Below, piece after piece: positions 17,371 to 26,078 of a stretch of 64,000 bases of DNA. The stretch is from the NCBI GenBank assembly GCA_965231925.1, contig OZ246894.1:1736001-1800000 (forward strand), given 5' to 3'. Position numbers and translations under genes: made by a program. Position 1 is the stretch's first letter; every line of letters starts with the position of its first letter. The notes under the pieces are model-generated. The model saw nothing but the letters and a program-made list of their open reading frames with translations, was not told the DNA's origin and did not search any database. This DNA comes from Poriferisodalis sp965231925. Lineage in GTDB: Bacteria; Actinomycetota; Acidimicrobiia; Acidimicrobiales; Poriferisodalaceae.

Positions 17371-18798
17371 ATGTTGGTCTCGCTCACTTCCACGACGCCC
17401 GACGCGACTGATCTGGGCTATCTGCTGCACAAGCATCCCGACCGTGTGCGGACGGTGGACGTCGGAATCGGACGTGCGCACGTGTTCTTTCCCGAGGCCA
17501 CCCCGCAGCGCTGCACGGCGACGCTGTTCGTCGAAGTCGACCCGATTGCGCTGGCACGCGGCACCAAGGGGCGCCCGCCAGCCAGCCTCGAGCACTACGT
17601 GAACGACCGGCCGTATGTGGCCTCGTCCATGCTCGCAGTGGCCCTCGGTCGCCTGTTCGGGACAGCGCTGAGCGGTACCTGCGACGCTCGACCGCATCTG
17701 GTCGCGCAGCCGCTGGATCTGGAAGTGCATCTGCCGACGCTGCCGGTGCGCGGCGGCGAGCGCATCGTGCGTCGCCTGTTCGAGCCTTTGGGCTACGAGG
17801 TCAACACGACTCCGATCGCGCTGGACGCGCAGTTCCCGTCGTGGGGCAACAGCCGCTACCACAGCGTCGGGCTCAAGGGGCGCCAGACGGTACGAGCCGC
17901 GCTGGAGCATTTATTTGTGATGCTGCCGGTGCTCGACGACCGCAAGCACTACTGGATCGGCGACAGCGAGGTCGACAAGCTGCTTCGCCGCGGCGGCGAC
18001 TGGCTCAAGTCGCATCCCGACTCGTATCTCATCTCGCGGCGGTACCTGCGCTTCGGCAGCCTGACGCGCTCGGCCATGGAGCGTCTTGCCGAGTCCGACG
18101 ACGACCGCGACGACAGCGCCGATGACGATGCTGCCAACGGCGACAGTGGGTCAGGGGCTGAGCCGCAAGGGGGTGACCACGAACTGGCGGAACGTCCGAT
18201 CAGCCTGGCCGACCAGCGTCGTTCGGCAGTGCTCGAGGTGGTGCGCAGCCTGGGAGGCGGACGGGTCGCCGACCTCGGATGCGGCGAAGGACGGCTGCTC
18301 GCGCACTTGATGGACGAGCCGACTGTCACCTACCTGCTCGGTACCGATGCCTCGATCGACGCGCTCGACCGGGCCGAGCGGCGCCTCGGGCTCGACGAGA
18401 TGTCCGAGCGCCGTCGCGAGCAGGTCTCTCTCGTCCAAGGTGCGTTGACCTACGCCGACGACCGGCTGCGCGGCTTCGACATCGCCACCTTGGTGGAAGT
18501 CATCGAGCACGTCGACCCCGAGCGGCTCGACTCGCTCGCCGATGCTGTGTTCGCCCACGCAGCGCCGCAGGCGGTAGTGCTGACCACGCCCAATCGAGAA
18601 TTCAACGTGAACTACAGCCATGTCGGGCCCGACGGCATGCGTCATCGCGACCACCGCTTCGAATGGAGCCGCGAGGAGTTCGGCGCGTGGGTCGCTGACA
18701 TAGAGAAACGCTTCGGCTACCGAGCTGACATCAGCGGAATCGGCGTCGAACACTCCGACTACGGTCCGCCGACGCAGATGGCGGTGTTCCGGCGATGA
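17371..18798 (+). CDS. hen1: RNA 3'-terminal 2'-O-methyltransferase Hen1
   Basis: Methylates the terminal 2'-OH at a cleavage site so that RNA repaired by Pnkp cannot be cut again. 475 aa. The N-terminal domain (1 to about 230) begins MLVSLTSTTPDATDLGYLLH, as in bacterial Hen1; an acidic linker with DDDRDDSADDDA follows; the C-terminal methyltransferase has SAM motif VADLGCGEGRLLAHL (about 295) and the metal-binding residues in VEVIEHVD and the MRHRDHRFEW segment. ATG 17371 matches family N-termini; an upstream in-frame ATG at 17338 adds eleven unlikely residues. Stop and pnkp start overlap as ATGA. Confidence 0.95.
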   Translation: MLVSLTSTTPDATDLGYLLHKHPDRVRTVDVGIGRAHVFFPEATPQRCTATLFVEVDPIALARGTKGRPPASLEHYVNDRPYVASSMLAVALGRLFGTALSGTCDARPHLVAQPLDLEVHLPTLPVRGGERIVRRLFEPLGYEVNTTPIALDAQFPSWGNSRYHSVGLKGRQTVRAALEHLFVMLPVLDDRKHYWIGDSEVDKLLRRGGDWLKSHPDSYLISRRYLRFGSLTRSAMERLAESDDDRDDSADDDAANGDSGSGAEPQGGDHELAERPISLADQRRSAVLEVVRSLGGGRVADLGCGEGRLLAHLMDEPTVTYLLGTDASIDALDRAERRLGLDEMSERRREQVSLVQGALTYADDRLRGFDIATLVEVIEHVDPERLDSLADAVFAHAAPQAVVLTTPNREFNVNYSHVGPDGMRHRDHRFEWSREEFGAWVADIEKRFGYRADISGIGVEHSDYGPPTQMAVFRR

Positions 18799-21353
18799 GA
18801 GATCAGCTCGCGACGATCGAGGTTCCCGACCTGGGCCTCGTCGTGCTGTGCGGTGCATCGGGGTCGGGCAAGTCGACCTTCGCCAGTCGGCACTTCTCCG
18901 ATACTGAGATCGTGTCGAGCGACCGGTGCCGCGCGCTCGTCGGCGACGACGAGTCCGACCAGTCGATCACCGCAGCGGCCTTCGATCTGTTGCACACGAT
19001 CGTGGAACGGCGCCTCGAGGTCGGGCGTCTAACCGTGGTCGACGCCACTAACACCAAGCCTGCCGACCGTGCGTCACTGATCGAGCTGGCCCGCAAGTGG
19101 GACGTGCTGGCCACCGCCGTCGTGTTCGACCTGCCATTGGACCTGTGCCTGGAGCGCAGCCGGGAGCGACAGGGCCGTGTCACGCCCGAGCACGCCGTCA
19201 AGCGGCAGCATCAAACGATGCGCCGCACGGTCAAGCGGTTGCGCAAGGAGCGCTTCGGCAAGGTGTACTCGCTCGGAACCGCTGCTGAGCTGGACACGGT
19301 GCAGGTGATTCGTCAGCGGCTGTGGTGCGATCGGCGGGACGACGCCGGGCCGTTCGACATCATCGGTGACGTCCACGGCTGCGGTGACGAGCTGGTGGCG
19401 CTGCTCGGCGAACTCGGCTACGACACCGACTCGTCACCGATCGTCCACCCCGACGGGCGACGGGCGGTCTTCGTCGGCGACTTGGTCGACCGCGGCCCCG
19501 GCGTGGCCGAGGTGCTCGACGTCGTGATGTCGATGGTGCACGCCGACGCCGCACTGTGCGTGCAGGGCAACCACGAGAACAAGCTGCGCCGCGCCCTGGG
19601 CGGGCGCAACGTGCAGCCGACACATGGCATCACCGAGTCGCTGGCCCAGCTGGACGCCCGCGGCTCGGAGTTCAGCGCCCGGGTGGCAGCCTTCCTCGAC
19701 GGTCTCATCAGCCATTACGTGCTCGACGGCGGCGCCTTGGTGGTCGCGCACGCAGGACTGCCCGAGCGATACCACGGGCGCACATCGGGCCGCGTGCGCT
19801 CGCTCGCGCTCTACGGCGACACCGATGGCGAGTCCGACGAGTACGGGTTGCCCGTGCGCTACCCGTGGGCGAACGACTACCGGGGCGAGGCTGCGGTGGT
19901 GTACGGCCATACGCCGGTCTTGGTGCCCCGGTGGGTGAACAACACGATCTGTGTTGACACCGGCGTGGTGTTCGGCGGCGAGCTCACGGCGTTGCGCTGG
20001 CCCGAGAAAGAACTGGTCTCGGTGCCCGCCGCACGAGTGCACTACGAGCCGACGAGGCCGCTGCGCGCACACGGCGACGGTGCGGTTGGCGCGCACGGAT
20101 CGAATGGCGTCTCCTTGGTCGACCTCAGCGATGTCCTGGGCAAGCGATCGATTGAGACAGCTCTGGGCGGCCGCATCACCATCGAGGCCGACCAGACCAG
20201 CGCCGCGCTCGAAGTGATGAGCCGTTTCGCCGTCGACCCTCGCTGGCTTCCCTATCTGCCGCCCACCATGGCGCCAGCCGCGACCACTGCGCGCCCTGAC
20301 TGTCTTGAACATCCCGATGAAGCGTTCTCGTACTTCCGCAAGGCCGGTACCGGCGAGGTGGTGTGCGAGGAGAAGCACATGGGGTCTCGGGCGGTCTTGG
20401 TGTTCGCGCGCAACCCCACGGCTGCAGCGGAGCGCTTCGGCATCTCCAATGACGACGCAGGCGTGATCGTGACGCGCACCGGCAGGCCATTCTTTTCGAA
20501 GCCGGGCGTGGCCGGCACGCTGCTCGACCGGCTGAGAGCTGCCGCCGATGCCACCGGTATCTGGGACCGCCTCGGCACCGACTGGCTGGTGGTCGACGCC
20601 GAGATGCTGCCGTGGACAGCGAAGTCTGCCGAGCTGCTGCGCCGCCAGTACGCAGCGACAGGCGCCGCGGGCACTGTGGCGCTCGGAACAGCCCTGCAGT
20701 TGATGGCCTCTGCCACGAAGCGAGGGGTCGACGTGGAGGCATTGACGTCGCGGACCGCGGAGCGGGCGGAACACGTGGCGTCGTTCGTCGGCGCCTACCG
20801 GCAGTACTGCTGGGACGTGGACGGTGCCGACGGCATCGAGATCGCCCCGTTCCAGATCCTCGCCGCGCAGGGCGAAGTGCTGGCGCGTCGACCTCACCGC
20901 TGGCACCTCGAAGAGATCGATGCGCTGGTCACAGCTGCGGGCGGCTCGCTGCGCCGAACCGACCGCCGGTTCGTGCATCTCGACGACGATGCCTCGGTGG
21001 CGGAGGCGACGCAGTGGTGGCAAGCAATGACTGACCGTGGCGGCGAGGGCATGGTGATCAAGCCGGCGCAGACCATCGCACGCTCCGGCAGGGGTCTGGT
21101 GCTGCCGGGGGTGAAGTGCCGTGGCCGTGAGTACCTGCGAATCATCTACGGGCCCGAATACCTGGCGCCGACGAATCTGGAACGGCTCCGCAAACGCTCG
21201 CTGGGCCGAAAGTCGTCGCTGGCCCGGCGAGAGTTTGCGCTGGGGATCGAGGCGCTCGACCGGTTCGTTGCCAACGAGCATCTGTCCCGTGTGCATGAGT
21301 GCGTTTTCGGCGTGCTCGCACTCGAGAGCGAGCCGGTCGATCCGCGGCTCTAG
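18795..21353 (+). CDS. pnkp: Polynucleotide kinase-phosphatase-ligase Pnkp
   Basis: End-healing partner of Hen1, acting on RNAs cut by ribotoxins. 852 aa in the standard order: 5'-kinase (1 to about 170) with Walker A GASGSGKSTFASRHF; binuclear metallophosphatase (about 188-430) with DVHGCGDEL, GDLVDRGPG and GNHENKLRRALGG; C-terminal adenylyltransferase/ligase-type domain with the Lys motif EEKHMGSRA (about residue 525). All three sets of key residues are present, so the enzyme looks functional. It forms a two-gene operon with hen1 by a 4-nt overlap. A third gene (Rnl partner) is not seen downstream. Confidence 0.95.
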   Translation: MRDQLATIEVPDLGLVVLCGASGSGKSTFASRHFSDTEIVSSDRCRALVGDDESDQSITAAAFDLLHTIVERRLEVGRLTVVDATNTKPADRASLIELARKWDVLATAVVFDLPLDLCLERSRERQGRVTPEHAVKRQHQTMRRTVKRLRKERFGKVYSLGTAAELDTVQVIRQRLWCDRRDDAGPFDIIGDVHGCGDELVALLGELGYDTDSSPIVHPDGRRAVFVGDLVDRGPGVAEVLDVVMSMVHADAALCVQGNHENKLRRALGGRNVQPTHGITESLAQLDARGSEFSARVAAFLDGLISHYVLDGGALVVAHAGLPERYHGRTSGRVRSLALYGDTDGESDEYGLPVRYPWANDYRGEAAVVYGHTPVLVPRWVNNTICVDTGVVFGGELTALRWPEKELVSVPAARVHYEPTRPLRAHGDGAVGAHGSNGVSLVDLSDVLGKRSIETALGGRITIEADQTSAALEVMSRFAVDPRWLPYLPPTMAPAATTARPDCLEHPDEAFSYFRKAGTGEVVCEEKHMGSRAVLVFARNPTAAAERFGISNDDAGVIVTRTGRPFFSKPGVAGTLLDRLRAAADATGIWDRLGTDWLVVDAEMLPWTAKSAELLRRQYAATGAAGTVALGTALQLMASATKRGVDVEALTSRTAERAEHVASFVGAYRQYCWDVDGADGIEIAPFQILAAQGEVLARRPHRWHLEEIDALVTAAGGSLRRTDRRFVHLDDDASVAEATQWWQAMTDRGGEGMVIKPAQTIARSGRGLVLPGVKCRGREYLRIIYGPEYLAPTNLERLRKRSLGRKSSLARREFALGIEALDRFVANEHLSRVHECVFGVLALESEPVDPRL

Positions 21354-21438
21354 CCGTGCTGCGCCGTCACACGAACGCTCAGTGTGCTGCGGGGCGGTAG
21401 CGTCGTTTCGAGCGGGCCACGGCCGCTGAGGGGGAGTC

Positions 21439-22035
21439 ATGGCGAACGAGCACGGCTACTTGCCGAAGGTGACCGAACTGGACGACAAGCAGCAACGCCG
21501 CTTGGACACCTGGTACGCCAAGGCCTACACCGATGACAACCTCTTCCGGACACTCGCCGCGGACGAGACCACCATCGATCTGTTCCTCGGCTGGGTCGGG
21601 GCCGTGTACGGCGGCCATCCCGACCCCGATCCCGGTGCGCTCGACCGGCACATGATCGAGCTGTGCCGCATCCGCATGGCCAACCGGAACGAGTGCTTCC
21701 ACTGAAGCCTGGTCAAGAGCGCATCGTTGGTGCGCACCGGACTGACCGACGAAGTCATCGCCCAGCTCACCGACTACGAGGCATCGGATTTGCCCGAGTC
21801 GTGGAAGGCGGCACTCGCACTGTGCGACCGTCTCTCTGGCTATGAGCACAAGGGCGTGATCCCGCCCGAGCTGTACGACCGGCTCGCAGACCACTTCAAT
21901 GAACAGCAGATCTTGCGCCTAGGTGCGCTGCTCGCCTCCGCGAGCGGCTGGCACCGCATGATCGAGGCGTTCGGCATTCGCCCCGACCACTACCGGTCGC
22001 AGGAATCCGCTCCCTGGGCGGCCGCAGCAGGCTGA
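21439..22035 (+). CDS. Candidate selenocysteine-containing CMD/AhpD-family protein (in-frame TGA 21703-21705)
   Basis: Reads as one 198-aa carboxymuconolactone-decarboxylase/AhpD-like protein if TGA 21703-21705 is translated. Before the codon: DRHMIELCRIRMANRNECFH; after it, in the same frame: SLVKSASLVRTGLTDEVIAQ, then the family's acidic loop and C-terminal helix QILRLGALLASASGW. Relatives have Cys-x-x-Cys here; this gene has Cys-Phe-His-TGA, i.e. CxxU. A stem-loop starts six bases after the TGA. ATG 21439 has GAGGGGGAG upstream. Likely role: peroxide or alkylhydroperoxide reduction or other thiol redox. Alternative: a Cys codon mutated to stop, giving an 88-aa remnant. No Sec machinery is in this window. 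Confidence 0.65.
21711..21747 (+). promoter_or_regulatory. SECIS-like stem-loop after the TGA codon
   Basis: Lower stem GGTCA (21711-21715) with TGACC (21743-21747); upper stem GCGCA (21719-21723) with TGCGC (21731-21735); apical loop TCGTTGG starts 18 nt past the TGA. Bacterial SECIS elements lie just 3' of the Sec codon with an apical loop about 16-37 nt away and a G early in the loop. The fit is good but the loop G is only at position 2 if T-G closes the stem. Confidence 0.5.
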
Positions 22036-22036
22036 G

Positions 22037-22186
22037 TCTGCGCCCGCCGACGCGCGCGGCCACGCGGTCGGCCGTGGCATCGTGCGGATGTTCACGCCCG
22101 ACGGCGAGTTGCCGCCGCTCGCCGCCGGGAACCAGTCGTTCGCCGTGGCGCGGGTTGCTAGCCCCGTGGAGGACTTCAGGCTGTAG
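22037..22186 (+). pseudogene. C-terminal remnant of a thioesterase paralogue
   Basis: In this frame the DNA encodes HAVGRGIVRMFTPDGELPPL then AAGNQSFAVARVASP and a stop at 22184-22186. It closely mirrors the end of the intact downstream gene (HNAVGNGIVRIYAADGGLLA, TGTQSFAITRITGP). No start, no N-terminal domain. It is best read as the leftover of a tandem duplicate after deletion. Confidence 0.75.
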
Positions 22187-22225
22187 TCAGCACTAGCTTT
22201 CGGCTGCGTGGGCGCCAAGGCTGCG

Positions 22226-23059
22226 ATGAGCGATGCTGCGCCTCAGGACCCGCACGTCGCCGAGGTCACCGATTTCTTCGGTCTTCAGTCGACGGGCACC
22301 GAGCTGCATTGGCTGCTGCCGGTCACCTACGACGTGGCGGGAGCCACCGGCACGTTGCATGGCGGTTGCGCACTCGCGGCCACTGCGGCGGCCCTCGAGA
22401 GCGTCACGGGCCGGCCTATGGCTGCTGCATCGGCCCAATACCTGGCACGTCTGCCGGTCGGCGGCAGCGCGGCCATCGCCCTCGACATCGGCGCCAGCGG
22501 CAACCGGATGACCCAGGCCTCGGCGGAGATCACCGACGCCGCCGACGGCCGGGTCATTCTGCGTGCGCTCGTGTCCCTCGGCGGTCGACAGCTGGGAATC
22601 GACCAGACGTGGACGACGGCCCCGGATGTGCCGCCGCCGGACTCATGCGCTCCCCGCGGCTCGACCTCGATCGAGGGAAGCTCGTTCACGGACCACGCCG
22701 ACATCCGGCTCGCCGGCCAGCAGCCGGGCGAGCGCCACGTCCGCTACTGGGCGCGCCTCGGCGGCACGCTCGCATCGACGGGTCCGGGTCTGGCGGCGCT
22801 GGCCGACCTGCTGCCGAGCGGGATGCGTGTCAGCCTCGATGCTGGTTTCAGGGGATCCAGCCTCGACAACACGGTGCGAATCTCTGGTGAGGCCGAGAGC
22901 GAATGGGTGCTGTTGGACATCGAATCCGACGCCGTGCACAACGCCGTCGGCAACGGCATCGTTCGCATCTATGCCGCCGACGGGGGACTGCTGGCAACAG
23001 GCACCCAGTCTTTCGCAATCACCCGCATCACCGGTCCCCTGGGCTCACCGCAGCAATGA
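22226..23059 (+). CDS. Hotdog-fold acyl-CoA thioesterase family protein (double hotdog)
   Basis: 277 aa from ATG 22226 (AAGG five bases upstream; GTG 22208 is an alternative). The first half holds the PaaI-like segment GTLHGGCALAATAAALES, where the Gly-Gly pair caps the acyl-CoA helix; a second hotdog-like half ends with GIVRIYAADGGLLATGTQSF. Probably hydrolyses an acyl-CoA; the chain is unknown. It overlaps the menA start by ATGA, so a link to DHNA-CoA hydrolysis in menaquinone synthesis is attractive but inferred. A decayed copy of its C-terminus lies just upstream. Confidence 0.78.
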   Translation: MSDAAPQDPHVAEVTDFFGLQSTGTELHWLLPVTYDVAGATGTLHGGCALAATAAALESVTGRPMAAASAQYLARLPVGGSAAIALDIGASGNRMTQASAEITDAADGRVILRALVSLGGRQLGIDQTWTTAPDVPPPDSCAPRGSTSIEGSSFTDHADIRLAGQQPGERHVRYWARLGGTLASTGPGLAALADLLPSGMRVSLDAGFRGSSLDNTVRISGEAESEWVLLDIESDAVHNAVGNGIVRIYAADGGLLATGTQSFAITRITGPLGSPQQ

Positions 23060-23934
23060 CCGGCGTGCGCACGTGGCTGGCCGGATCTCGGCCCCGCACC
23101 TGGCCTGCGTCCTTGGTGCCGCCATTTGTCGGCACAGCGGCTTCGGATGCGGCGGCTGACGGCGCGGTCGTGTGGTGGCGAGCCGCCTTCGCGCTGATCG
23201 TGTCGTTGTGCATTCAGATCGCCGTCAACTACGCCAACGACTACAGCGACGGGGTTCGGGGCACCGACGTGGCCCGGGTGGGACCGCAGCGCCTGGTGGC
23301 CTCAGGAGCGGCGACCCCGGCTGCGGTGCGAAGAGCTGCATTCGCAGCCTTCGGCGTCGCTGCAGTGTTCGGCATAGTTGTGGCAGCAGCGGTGTCGTGG
23401 TGGCTGGTCGTGGCGGGAGGGGCCTCGATGGTGGCCGCCTGGTACTACACAGGCGGACGTCGCCCGTACGGCTACCGGGGTCTGGGCGAGCTGTTCGTGT
23501 TCGTCTTCTTCGGGTTGGTGGCAACGGCGGGTTCGGCGTTCGTCCAAGACGCCCGGTTGACCGTGTTGGGCATAGCGGCCTCGGTACCGGTGGGCTTGGG
23601 CTCGGTGGCGCTGCTCATCTCGAACAACCTGCGTGACCTGCCCACCGATGAGCAGGCAGGCAAGCGGACCCTGGCGGTGCGGGTGGGGGATCGACCGACG
23701 CGGGCGATGTACGTCGTGGTGGTGTTTCTGGTGGTGTTCTCGCCGCTGTACCTCACCTTGCTGCGGCCGTGGGCAATCCTGGGCGTCGCCGCTGCCGTGG
23801 TGGCGATAGCACCCGTTCGAGCGGTGCTGCGCGGGGCAACCGGCTCCGCATTGGTGGGCGTGCTGGTTGGCACTGGTCGCCTGCAGATCGTCGTGGGTGC
23901 GCTGCTCACGGTCGGCTTGGCACTGGGTACCTGA
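23056..23934 (+). CDS. menA: 1,4-dihydroxy-2-naphthoate polyprenyltransferase MenA
   Basis: Integral membrane prenyltransferase joining DHNA to a polyprenyl chain to give demethylmenaquinone. 292 aa, about eight to nine hydrophobic segments. The Mg-pyrophosphate motifs are NYANDYSDGVRG (about residue 57) and NNLRDLPTDEQAGKRTLAVR (about 190). ATG 23056 overlaps the thioesterase stop. Converges on menG, the next enzyme of the pathway, with a 122-bp gap that shows no gene. Confidence 0.93.
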   Translation: MTGVRTWLAGSRPRTWPASLVPPFVGTAASDAAADGAVVWWRAAFALIVSLCIQIAVNYANDYSDGVRGTDVARVGPQRLVASGAATPAAVRRAAFAAFGVAAVFGIVVAAAVSWWLVVAGGASMVAAWYYTGGRRPYGYRGLGELFVFVFFGLVATAGSAFVQDARLTVLGIAASVPVGLGSVALLISNNLRDLPTDEQAGKRTLAVRVGDRPTRAMYVVVVFLVVFSPLYLTLLRPWAILGVAAAVVAIAPVRAVLRGATGSALVGVLVGTGRLQIVVGALLTVGLALGT

Positions 23935-24056
23935 GCATCGGCCCGCAGCGTCCCGCCAACGAGTCGGCGTGATCCGAGCTCGCCGCAGCCGAGGTCGTGC
24001 CCGATCTCGCCAAGATGGCGCCTGTGGCCTGAGCGAACGGCGCCGACCCGATCAGC

Positions 24057-24770
24057 TCAGCCGGTCCGCGTTGCGGTGATGAGCTGGGCAATGCCGCCGC
24101 TCAGCGCCTCCCGGTCCACGTCGCGAAATCCTGCCTCTGCGAGCTGGGCCAACAGCACCGCCACCTCGGGCAGATAGGCCACCGACTCGGGTAGGTAGCG
24201 GTAGGCAGACCGGCTGCTGAGCAGGCTGCCGACTGCCGGTACCACCTTGCCGAAGTACATCTGGTGACCGAAGCGCAGCAGCGGGTTGGCAGGTTCGGCG
24301 ACCTCGAGCAGAGCAACCCGGGCACCGGGCCGGAGCACCCGCGACAGCTCCGCGAAGAATGGCCCGAGGCCGGCGAAGTTCCGCAACGCAAAGCCGCACG
24401 TTGCGCCGTCCAGCGAAGCGTCGCGCACGCCGAGGCTGAGCGCATCCGAGCGGAGCAAGGGGGCATCGGTGGTAGCCGCCGCAAGCATGCCTGCGGAGAA
24501 GTCCACGCCGATAGGACGCAGTCCCGCCGATTCGAGTTCGTTGCACAGGTCGCCGGTGCCGCAGGCCACGTCGATGACTGTCTCGCCCGGCTGCAAGCCG
24601 AGCGCGGTCACGGCTCGGCGACGCCAACGTGTATCGAGGCGAAATGTCAGCATCCGGTTCAGCAGGTCGTAGCGGGGCGCGATCTCGTCGAACATGTCTT
24701 CGACGGCTCGAGCCTTCTCCGTGGGGCTGGGCAACGCAGAACGTGCCGGTCGGCGCAGGCGCCGAGTCAC
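24057..24770 (-). CDS. menG: Demethylmenaquinone methyltransferase MenG/UbiE
   Basis: SAM-dependent C-methylation, last step of menaquinone synthesis. 237 aa. UbiE landmarks: FDEIAPRYDLLNRMLTFRLD, SAM motif VIDVACGTGDLCNEL, the GFALRNFAGLG block and the C-terminal FGKVVPAVGSLLS. GTG 24770 overlaps the stop of the upstream membrane protein gene by four bases and puts the family start about 25 residues in. Facing menA. Confidence 0.93.
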   Translation of the reverse strand: MTRRLRRPARSALPSPTEKARAVEDMFDEIAPRYDLLNRMLTFRLDTRWRRRAVTALGLQPGETVIDVACGTGDLCNELESAGLRPIGVDFSAGMLAAATTDAPLLRSDALSLGVRDASLDGATCGFALRNFAGLGPFFAELSRVLRPGARVALLEVAEPANPLLRFGHQMYFGKVVPAVGSLLSSRSAYRYLPESVAYLPEVAVLLAQLAEAGFRDVDREALSGGIAQLITATRTG

Positions 24771-25213
24771 TGGAACCAGACGCGGCGGTGACTGCGGCTT
24801 ATCGGATGGAACAGCAGCACCAGCAACAACGCATCGAACATCAGGCGCAAGATCACGCCCAGCTGGAAGCTCGTGCGCGCACCCCACCACAAGGTTGCCA
24901 GGATTGCGTAGATCGCTGCCGCGGTGCACAGCCAGTGGCCCCAACGGCGCTCGTTGGACGTCCCCAAGGCGCCCGCGACGTACGCGCCGCCGAGCAGGAC
25001 GGTGAGGGCCAGCGGCACGATGCTGTTACCCAGATCGTCTGCAGTGCGGTCGCTGGCAAAGAGCGAGACGATGCCCTCGAAGATGTCGCGTGCGAGCTGC
25101 GAATCGATGCGAGTCCCGAACAGCAGCAGCAGCGCTGCGGAGAAATAGCACAGCAGCACTGCACTGAAGAGCGTCTGAGGCTGGCTGCGGTTGAGCCACC
25201 GCATCTGATTCAC
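24767..25213 (-). CDS. Small integral membrane protein, unknown function
   Basis: 148 aa with about four hydrophobic segments (for example LFSAVLLCYFSAALLLLFG, SIVPLALTVLLGGAYVAGAL, LCTAAAIYAILATLWWGA, VILRLMFDALLLVLLF). No recognised motif. Translationally coupled to menG by a GTGA overlap, so a quinone- or respiration-related membrane role is possible. Start ATG 25213; ATG 25204 is an alternative. Divergent from mshD. Confidence 0.7.
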   Translation of the reverse strand: MNQMRWLNRSQPQTLFSAVLLCYFSAALLLLFGTRIDSQLARDIFEGIVSLFASDRTADDLGNSIVPLALTVLLGGAYVAGALGTSNERRWGHWLCTAAAIYAILATLWWGARTSFQLGVILRLMFDALLLVLLFHPISRSHRRVWFQ

Positions 25214-25317
25214 CGGACAAGTGTGGCACCTGCGTCCGCACGCCCCCCGTCGGCGCAGCCTCTGCGGCGGTCACGGCGGCCTGATTGCGGAGCCGGTGCA
25301 GCATTAGCCTCCTGTCG

Positions 25318-26064
25318 GTGAGTGCCGATCCCGTCATCTCGATCGGTACCGATCAGCACGGCGCCGTCGTGGAGGCCAATGCCGCGCAATGGGCGCCGGG
25401 CGCGCTGGTTGAGGCATTGCGCCTGCAGCTCACCGATGCCACCGGATCGATGTCGGTCTGGATCGATCATCCCGATCACGGCGAGCCAGCGAGCGGCGAC
25501 TTAGTGCCAACCGAGACCGAACTCGGGCGCGGGCTTGCCAAGCTCGGCCTGACCTTCGAGCGCGATCTCTATCGCATGGAGCGGTCCTTGCCGATGGATC
25601 AGCCCAGCGGCATCGAGACGCGCTCGTTCGTGGTGGGGCAAGACGAGCAGGCATGGGTTGACGTCAACAACCGTGCGTTCTCCTGGCACCGCGAGCAGGG
25701 CGGGTGGACTCTTGCCCAAGTTGCCGAGCGCCAGGCCGAGCCGTGGTTCGACGCGGACGGTTTCCGGGTCTACGACATCGACGGCGGCATCGCCGCCTAC
25801 TGCTGGACCAAGGTGCACGCGGATGAGGACCCGCCGGTCGGCGAGGTGTACGTCATCGCAGTCGACCCCCAGTACCACGGTCGGGGTCTCGGTCGGGCCC
25901 TCACGCTGGCCGGCTACGAACACCTCGCTGACGCGGGCCTGACGCGGGCGATGCTCTATGTCGACGCCGACAACACGCCCGCCGTCACGCTGTACCTCGA
26001 TCTCGGGCTCGAGGTTGCCGTCGTGCGCCGGCTGTTCACAGGCACTGGCCCGCTGAGCTCGTAG
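25318..26064 (+). CDS. mshD: Mycothiol synthase MshD-like GNAT acetyltransferase
   Basis: Acetylates Cys-GlcN-Ins with acetyl-CoA to finish mycothiol, the actinobacterial thiol. 248 aa from GTG 25318, with a weak N-terminal GNAT half and a strong C-terminal one. The MshD-type segments VNNRAFSWHREQGGWTL and AEPWFDADGF precede WTKVH and the acetyl-CoA loop AVDPQYHGRGLGRALTLAGY. Shorter than most MshD (about 300), mainly in the first domain. It lies 14 bp before rlmN on the same strand. If right, the organism uses mycothiol, which fits an actinobacterium. Confidence 0.83.
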   Translation: MSADPVISIGTDQHGAVVEANAAQWAPGALVEALRLQLTDATGSMSVWIDHPDHGEPASGDLVPTETELGRGLAKLGLTFERDLYRMERSLPMDQPSGIETRSFVVGQDEQAWVDVNNRAFSWHREQGGWTLAQVAERQAEPWFDADGFRVYDIDGGIAAYCWTKVHADEDPPVGEVYVIAVDPQYHGRGLGRALTLAGYEHLADAGLTRAMLYVDADNTPAVTLYLDLGLEVAVVRRLFTGTGPLSS

Positions 26065-26078
26065 GGAATCGGGCGGAC

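Noticed and set aside
19434..21440. 668-codon open frame opposite pnkp
   Set aside because: Pure antisense shadow caused by high third-position GC; no family motif and pnkp is complete on the other strand.
21439..21705. Independent 88-aa gene followed by a second gene starting at TTG 21727
   Set aside because: Both parts lie in the same frame and together form one family domain, and no ribosome site precedes 21727.
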